Below are positions 5,702 to 9,863 of a stretch of DNA of 9,863 nucleotides, in pieces. Where the stretch lies: the NCBI GenBank assembly GCA_044345075.1, contig JBIJBU010000066.1, forward strand, positions 1 through 9,863, given 5' to 3'. Within the stretch, counting starts at the first letter, position 1, and every line of letters begins with the position of its first letter. The stretch is from CAIKZY01 sp044345075. Lineage in GTDB: Bacteria > Actinomycetota > Actinomycetes > S36-B12. Below the pieces are notes generated by a model, which worked only from the letters and a program-made list of their open reading frames with translations, was not told the DNA's origin and made no database searches. The translations under genes and the position numbers were made by a program.

Positions 5702-6217
5702 ATGCGCGTTCTCGGAATCGATCCCGGCCTGACCCGTTGTGGTGTGGCCGTGATCTCCGGTGCCCCCGGACGTCGTCTGGATGCCCTGCACATCGGGGTC
5801 ATCACCACCTCGCCCGGTCTGGGGCTTCCTGAGCGGCTCCTGCTCGTGGAGCAGGCGCTTGATGCTCTAGTGGGCGAGTTCGAGCCTGATGTCGTAGCGG
5901 TGGAACGAGTCTTCAGCCAGCACAATGTGCGCAGCGCCATGGGAACGGCTCAGGCAGCGGCCATGGGTTTCCTCGTCGCCGCTCGTCGTGGGATTGCAGT
6001 GGCCACGCACACTCCCACCGAGGTTAAGGCAGCCGTCACCGGCAACGGACGCGCCGATAAGGCCCAGGTCACCGCCATGGTCACCAAAATCCTCCAATTG
6101 TCTGAACCGCCAAAACCCGCTGACGCTGCAGACGCGGTGGCGATTGCCGTCTGCCACGTGTGGCGGGGCGCGGCTCAAGCCAAGATCAATGCAGCTCTCC
6201 AGGCGGCCGGCCGATGA
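5702..6217 (+). CDS. ruvC: Crossover junction endodeoxyribonuclease RuvC
   Basis: A 171-residue Holliday-junction resolvase with an RNase H-like fold. It acts as a dimer, nicking two opposed strands of the four-way junction with Mg2+, and works with RuvAB in recombinational repair. All four acidic catalytic residues are present: D7 in the opening LGIDPG motif, E68 in VAVERVF, and D141 and D144 in PADAADAVAIAV. K109 in TEVKAAVTGNGRADK corresponds to a conserved DNA-contact and catalytic lysine. These positions nearly match the Escherichia coli enzyme (D7, E66, D138, D141). The start is set by the Shine-Dalgarno at 5693-5698. It is first in a three-gene operon behind a promoter with an SOS box, so expression should rise after DNA damage. 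The stop overlaps ruvA (ATGA). Confidence 0.98.
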   Translation: MRVLGIDPGLTRCGVAVISGAPGRRLDALHIGVITTSPGLGLPERLLLVEQALDALVGEFEPDVVAVERVFSQHNVRSAMGTAQAAAMGFLVAARRGIAVATHTPTEVKAAVTGNGRADKAQVTAMVTKILQLSEPPKPADAADAVAIAVCHVWRGAAQAKINAALQAAGR

Positions 6218-6822
6218 TCGCATTCGTGCGAGGTTCCGTCGTCAGCATCGGCGCAGAGAACCTCGTCGTCGATATCGGGCCGATGGGCGTGAGCGTATCC
6301 GTGACCCCGGCGACCGCCCTTGCAGTGCGCATCGGCGAGAACATTCAGCTCATTACCTCGATGGTGATCCGTGAGGATTCCTGGACCGTGTACGGCTTCC
6401 TCGACGCCGACGAGAAGTCGGTCTTTGAACTCGTTCAGACCGTCAATGGCATCGGGCCGCGAATCGCGATGGCCGTGCTGGCTGCCATGAGTCCTGATGA
6501 CCTACGCCGAGCAATCCAATCCGAGGATTCGAAGGCCCTCACTGCAGTCTCCGGTCTGGGATCCAAAGGTGCTCAACGGGTGATCTTGGAACTGCGCGAT
6601 CGCATTGGCCTGCCGAGCTCCGGTAATTCCTCATCGGCTGGTCCGACTTCAGGGTGGCAGTCGAGTGTTCACGCCGGTCTTACATCTTTGGGATGGTCGC
6701 CGAGGGAGGCGTATGCGGCGATCTCCGAGATCACGCCGCTCGCCGACGAGCAGATAGTTGCAGGGGCCGCAGATATCCCAGTGCTGCTGAAGGCGGCACT
6801 TCGTTCACTGGATCGGTCCTGA
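6214..6822 (+). CDS. ruvA: Holliday junction DNA helicase subunit RuvA
   Basis: A 202-residue junction-binding protein. As a tetramer it holds the Holliday junction open in a square and recruits RuvB motors. Domain I (about 1-62) is the OB fold starting MIAFVRGSV, and it keeps the acidic pin, E54 and D55, that separates the strands at the crossover. Domain II carries two helix-hairpin-helix DNA-backbone motifs, VNGIGPRIA (77-85) and VSGLGSKGA (112-120). A Ser/Gly-rich flexible linker (about 134-148) joins domain III (about 149-202), with the HAGLTSLGW segment that contacts RuvB. All parts are complete and the length is normal. The ATG at 6214 overlaps the ruvC stop as ATGA; an in-frame ATG at 6160 lies within ruvC and is rejected. 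ruvB follows after a single base. Confidence 0.97.
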   Translation: MIAFVRGSVVSIGAENLVVDIGPMGVSVSVTPATALAVRIGENIQLITSMVIREDSWTVYGFLDADEKSVFELVQTVNGIGPRIAMAVLAAMSPDDLRRAIQSEDSKALTAVSGLGSKGAQRVILELRDRIGLPSSGNSSSAGPTSGWQSSVHAGLTSLGWSPREAYAAISEITPLADEQIVAGAADIPVLLKAALRSLDRS

Positions 6823-6823
6823 T

Positions 6824-7849
6824 ATGTCGCGTGATGACAGCATTGTCGATGCCCAAGGTTTGCCTGAGGATCTTGCGGTCGAAGGTGCGCTGCGGCCGAC
6901 TCGGCTTTCCGATTTCGTCGGCCAGGAGCGCGTGAAAAGCCAGTTGGGTTTGGTTCTTGAAGCCGCAGCAAGGCGTCAGCGTCCTGCTGACCACGTTTTG
7001 CTCAGCGGGCCGCCAGGGCTCGGCAAGACAACCCTGGCCACCATCATCGCTACGGAGATGCAGGCGCCACTCCGCATCACCTCCGGGCCTGCCCTCCAGC
7101 ACGCTGGTGACGTGGCAGCCGTGCTTTCGAGTTTGCAGCCCGGCGAAGTGCTCTTCCTCGATGAGATTCACCGTACGTCGCGTCCGGCCGAGGAAATGCT
7201 GTACCTCGCCATGGAGGACTTCCGGGTCGACGTGGTCGTGGGCAAGGGCCCCGGTGCCACGGCCATACCCCTCGAAATTGCGCCTTTCACCCTGGTGGGA
7301 GCCACGACCAGGGCAGGTTTGCTACCGAGCCCGTTACGGGATCGATTCGGGTTTACTGCGCACCTGGATTTCTACGATCCGACTGACCTCATTGTCATCA
7401 TCGAGAGATCTGCCTCGCTCCTCGACATGAGCATTACCTCAGAGGGTGCCGCTGAGATTGCCGGACGTTGTCGCGGCACTCCTCGAATCGCGAACCGATT
7501 GCTGCGTCGTGTACGCGATTGGGCTCAGGTTCATGGCAGCGGTGATATTGATCTGCAGACTGCTCAGGCCGCACTGGATCTCTACGAGGTGGACCACCTG
7601 GGGCTTGATCGGATTGATCGAGCTGTGCTTGACCTGTTGGTGCGCCGATTTGGCGGAGGGCCAGTCGGGTTATCAACTCTCGCTGTGGCTGTCGGCGAGG
7701 AGCCGGAGACCATCGAGACTGTTGCCGAGCCCTTCTTGGTTCGACTAGGCCTGGTCATGCGCACCCCCAGAGGTCGAGTTGCTACCCCGGCCGCCTGGGC
7801 TCACCTCGGCCTGCGGCCAGATACCGCTCAGGGCACGCTCGATCTATAG
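6824..7849 (+). CDS. ruvB: Holliday junction branch migration ATPase RuvB
   Basis: A 341-residue AAA+ motor that forms hexameric rings on either side of RuvA and pulls DNA through to drive branch migration. In order: Walker A GPPGLGKTT (62-70), Walker B LFLDEIH (110-116), sensor 1 in VGATTRAG (158-165), arginine finger region PLRDRFG (170-176), sensor 2 in GTPRIANRLLRR (218-229), and a C-terminal winged helix with RRFGGGPVGLSTLA (274-287). After the Walker B motif the usual HRL reads HRT, a mild local variation outside the catalytic residues. Length is typical of the family. The start is one base after the ruvA stop; the ATG begins a short acidic leader common in RuvB. The gene ends the ruvCAB unit: 63 bases follow before yajC, with its own ribosome site. 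Confidence 0.98.
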   Translation: MSRDDSIVDAQGLPEDLAVEGALRPTRLSDFVGQERVKSQLGLVLEAAARRQRPADHVLLSGPPGLGKTTLATIIATEMQAPLRITSGPALQHAGDVAAVLSSLQPGEVLFLDEIHRTSRPAEEMLYLAMEDFRVDVVVGKGPGATAIPLEIAPFTLVGATTRAGLLPSPLRDRFGFTAHLDFYDPTDLIVIIERSASLLDMSITSEGAAEIAGRCRGTPRIANRLLRRVRDWAQVHGSGDIDLQTAQAALDLYEVDHLGLDRIDRAVLDLLVRRFGGGPVGLSTLAVAVGEEPETIETVAEPFLVRLGLVMRTPRGRVATPAAWAHLGLRPDTAQGTLDL

Positions 7850-7865
7850 CCCGTGGGGGAGCAGG

Positions 7866-7871
7866 TAGGCT
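7866..7871 (+). promoter_or_regulatory. Candidate -10 element upstream of yajC
   Basis: TAGGCT fits TAnnnT and lies in the 63-base gap between ruvB and yajC, 41 bases before the yajC start. No good -35 hexamer is found 16-18 bases upstream. It may give yajC-secD constitutive expression independent of the SOS-controlled ruv promoter; read-through from ruvB is equally possible, since no terminator-like hairpin is seen in the gap. Confidence 0.35.
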
Positions 7872-7900
7872 GGCCCGACTGCGCGCCCGCCGGGTCTATC

Positions 7901-7906
7901 GAGGAG
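7901..7906 (+). promoter_or_regulatory. Shine-Dalgarno sequence of yajC
   Basis: GAGGAG ends six bases before the ATG at 7913, a near-ideal spacing that fixes the yajC start. Confidence 0.75.
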
Positions 7907-7912
7907 TAGTTC

Positions 7913-8194
7913 ATGGAAAGCATTGGCAGTTTCCTGCCGCTCATCTTGATCGTTGCCGTGTTCTACCTTTTGGTCATTCGGCCATCACAGAACCGCAAGA
8001 AAAAGATGGCCGAGCTCATCTCGAACGTGGGCCCAGGCACCGACATCATGACTAGCTCGGGGATCTTCGGCACCGTGGTCTCCTCGACTCCCGAAGAGAT
8101 TGAGTTGTCGATCGCGCCGGGTGTGGTCATTCGTGTTCTGCCGGCGGCAGTGGCGCGAGTAATTACACCTGTCACCGACGCACCGTCCGAGTAG
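7913..8194 (+). CDS. yajC: Preprotein translocase accessory subunit YajC
   Basis: A 93-residue single-pass membrane protein. A hydrophobic helix (about residues 6-22) is followed by RPSQNRKKK, the basic RPQ-like stop-transfer block of the family, and then a small cytoplasmic domain with a TDIMTSSGIFGTVVS segment, equivalent to the conserved GDxVxTxGGIxGxV motif. YajC associates with SecD and SecF in the holo-translocon; it is not essential where tested, and its exact contribution is unclear. The start has a well-placed Shine-Dalgarno. secD follows after 10 bases, the usual actinobacterial order yajC-secD-secF. Length is within the usual range and nothing is missing. Confidence 0.94.
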   Translation: MESIGSFLPLILIVAVFYLLVIRPSQNRKKKMAELISNVGPGTDIMTSSGIFGTVVSSTPEEIELSIAPGVVIRVLPAAVARVITPVTDAPSE

Positions 8195-8204
8195 AGGAAC
8201 CCCT

Positions 8205-9863
8205 GTGGCTCGTCCCGTAACTTCTGCACGTCCGCTTCGCCTCATGGTGGCGATGATGGTCGTGATCGTCGGCCTAGCTGCGTGGGCCTTCTGGCCGGGC
8301 ACTGACCATTCCGTGAAACTCGGACTTGATCTCCAGGGCGGAACGCAGATCACTCTGCAGCCCAAGCCCGTGGTCGAGGGTGCGACGATGACCGATGATC
8401 AGCTGGAGCAGACTGTGTCGATCCTGCGCCAGCGCGTCGATGGACTTGGCGTAGCCGAGTCCGAGGTCACCACGCAGGGCAGTGGTGAAGGAGCCACGAT
8501 CGTTGTCTCGGTACCAGGCCTTTCCCAGGATCGACTTCTCGAACTAGTTCAGCGCACGGCACTTCTCGATTTCCGTCCCGTCTGGGAGATCTTGACCCCC
8601 GCGCCAGTCTCGGCAGAGACCAGCCCGTCGCCGAGTGACGCAGCAGCGTCAACTAGTGCCACGCCCGAGCCGTCCGCCAGTGCTTCTCCGAGTGCATCCC
8701 CCAGCGCTTCCGACGCTGCGTCACCTTCGGCTAGCCCGAGCTCGAGCGCTGCTGCCGGTACGACAATCGTGCAGGCGAATGAGAACTCTCCTGAATACCA
8801 GGCTGAACTCGCGAATCTTGACTGCACCAATCCCGAGATCTACAACGGCGGCACGCCGGATGACCCCACTAAGTGGCTGGGTACATGCGAGAAGACAGGT
8901 GCAGCCAAGTACAACCTGCAGCCGGCCTTCATCAAGGGCACGAATGTCACCAGTGCAAGCGCCGTCATCCAGCAAAACGGCGTCGGATGGGTCGTGTCAC
9001 TGCAATTCGATTCCGAGGGTGCAGCAGCACTCGCAGACGCCTCGAAGACCTTGTCGGCACTGCCTGAGTGCGGAACCCCGGGCGCGAATCCGTGTAATGC
9101 GTTTGCCATCGTTCTCGACGGCACCGTTGTCTCGGCTCCACGATTTAATGAGCCCATCCTGGGCGGTCAGGCCCAGATCGAGGGAAACTTCACTGCGCAG
9201 GAAGCAAATGACCTTGCCTCTGTCCTGAAGTACGGCGCACTGCCGGTCACCTTGGAGCCCGTCGACGTCACCTCGATCTCAGCGACGGTGGGCAATGATC
9301 AATTGCGCGCAGGCATCCTGGCGGGACTTCTAGGCCTCGTTCTGGTCATGCTCTACCTCTTCATCTACTACCGAGTGCTTGGTCTCGCTGCCATTGCGTC
9401 CCTGATCGTCGCGGGCGGGGTTACGTACCTGGCACTTGTGGTGCTGGGCAAGACGGTTGGCTTGACGCTGACCCTTGCGGGCGTTGCCGGAGCTATCGTG
9501 GCGATCGGTATCACTGCTGACAGTTTCATCGTGTACTTCGAGAGAATTCGAGATGAGATCCGCGAAGGCAGGTCCCTGCGTCAAGCCTGCGACAGTGGAT
9601 GGGTTCGCGCACGTCGCACCCTGCTCGCAGCCGACTTCGTGTCGATCCTTGCTGCGGTGGTGCTGTACGTCCTGTCAGTAGGAAGCGTGCGAGGCTTTGC
9701 CTTCGTCCTTGGCCTCACCACGGTGATCGACATCATCGTTGCCTTCTGGTTCGCACATCCACTTGTCGTTCTCATGGGACGTTCTCGGTGGATGCAGAAG
9801 GGCTCACGCATGACAGGCCTGAGCACCAAGGTCATGGTCGCGGCTGAGTCATCAATGCCGCCC
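8205..9863 (+). CDS. secD: Protein translocase subunit SecD (3' end beyond window)
   Basis: An open frame of 553 codons that reaches the right edge without a stop. SecD with SecF uses the proton-motive force to help pull exported proteins through SecYEG. The first helix (about 14-31) precedes the hallmark GLDLQGG (40-46). The large extracytoplasmic P1 domain ends with the conserved EPILGG and YGALP blocks. Five more helices follow (about 368-388, 395-414, 421-445, 474-493 and 498-525), and TM4 carries D439 in ITADSFIVYFERIRDE, the counterpart of the proton-relay aspartate in E. coli SecD. The GTG start has GAGGA at 8195-8199 and lies 10 bases after yajC. The P1 domain contains an unusual Ser/Ala/Pro-rich insert at residues 131-185, then cysteines 207, 228, 289 and 297. 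Since all six helices are present, the stop should be near; secF is expected next. Confidence 0.95.
   Translation, partial: MARPVTSARPLRLMVAMMVVIVGLAAWAFWPGTDHSVKLGLDLQGGTQITLQPKPVVEGATMTDDQLEQTVSILRQRVDGLGVAESEVTTQGSGEGATIVVSVPGLSQDRLLELVQRTALLDFRPVWEILTPAPVSAETSPSPSDAAASTSATPEPSASASPSASPSASDAASPSASPSSSAAAGTTIVQANENSPEYQAELANLDCTNPEIYNGGTPDDPTKWLGTCEKTGAAKYNLQPAFIKGTNVTSASAVIQQNGVGWVVSLQFDSEGAAALADASKTLSALPECGTPGANPCNAFAIVLDGTVVSAPRFNEPILGGQAQIEGNFTAQEANDLASVLKYGALPVTLEPVDVTSISATVGNDQLRAGILAGLLGLVLVMLYLFIYYRVLGLAAIASLIVAGGVTYLALVVLGKTVGLTLTLAGVAGAIVAIGITADSFIVYFERIRDEIREGRSLRQACDSGWVRARRTLLAADFVSILAAVVLYVLSVGSVRGFAFVLGLTTVIDIIVAFWFAHPLVVLMGRSRWMQKGSRMTGLSTKVMVAAESSMPP
8676..8747 (+). repeat. 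Six degenerate 12-bp tandem units coding for PSAS-like tetrapeptides in SecD
   Basis: Residues 158-181 of SecD read as six four-residue units: ASAS, PSAS, PSAS, DAAS, PSAS, PSSS. The codons vary between units (for example AGT GCA, AGC GCT, TCG GCT), so the pattern is kept mainly at protein level and is not a recent DNA duplication. It lies within a wider Ser/Ala/Pro/Thr-rich stretch (8595-8759), probably a disordered extracytoplasmic linker. Confidence 0.85.

Noticed and set aside
7850..7912. Intrinsic terminator after ruvB
   Set aside because: Short CCCG/CGGG complementarity exists, but there is no extended stem and no T-run.
8635..9228. A 197-codon plus-strand open frame inside secD
   Set aside because: It is an out-of-frame reading of the SecD P1 domain, rich in Arg and Pro, while the frame from 8205 carries all SecD motifs before and after it.
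1..9863. An undescribed multi-gene system (defence, mobile, biosynthetic), tRNA, rRNA, CRISPR or insertion sequence
   Set aside because: Nearly every base is assigned to conserved housekeeping genes in the expected actinobacterial order; no direct repeats with spacers, transposase motifs, attachment sites or RNA gene signatures were seen.

Overview
The window is a gene-dense, all-plus-strand stretch of an actinobacterial chromosome (Actinomycetota). Three things point to this: moderately high GC with many GTG starts; the trio pgsA (phosphatidylinositol-phosphate synthase), patA and pimA, which builds phosphatidylinositol mannosides (PIMs), a lipid class typical of this phylum; and the order PIM genes - small membrane protein - pdxS - pdxT - yebC - ruvC - ruvA - ruvB - yajC - secD, which is the conserved actinobacterial arrangement. 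I cannot name the genus.

Region 1 (about 80-3274) is the PIM operon. Four genes are joined by ATGA or TGATG overlaps: PgsA makes phosphatidylinositol phosphate, PimA adds the first mannose to phosphatidylinositol, and PatA acylates that mannose. The fourth gene encodes an anchored protein with a LemA-like look and no known reaction. Region 2 (3275-5606) is pdxS-pdxT-yebC. It has its own leader, with a candidate -10 element, a perfect 7-bp inverted repeat and a Shine-Dalgarno sequence. PdxS and PdxT make pyridoxal 5'-phosphate; YebC is a translation-associated or regulatory protein whose start overlaps the pdxT stop.

Region 3 (5607-7849) is ruvC-ruvA-ruvB, the Holliday-junction resolvasome. 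Its 95-bp leader holds a well-matched sigma-70-type promoter (TTGGCC, 17 bp, TAGAGT) followed at once by a perfect Gram-positive LexA/SOS box (CGAAC-N4-GTTCG), so the operon should be DNA-damage inducible. Region 4 (7850 to the end) starts the Sec accessory operon: yajC, then secD, which runs off the right edge. This SecD carries a Ser/Ala/Pro-rich stretch of tandem tetrapeptides in its extracytoplasmic domain, followed by four cysteines.

I find no RNA gene, mobile element, CRISPR array or undescribed multi-gene system. This is mostly housekeeping DNA. The parts most worth a second look are the regulatory leaders before pdxS and ruvC, the LemA-like protein in the PIM operon, and the SecD insert. 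The first 79 bases are not resolved.
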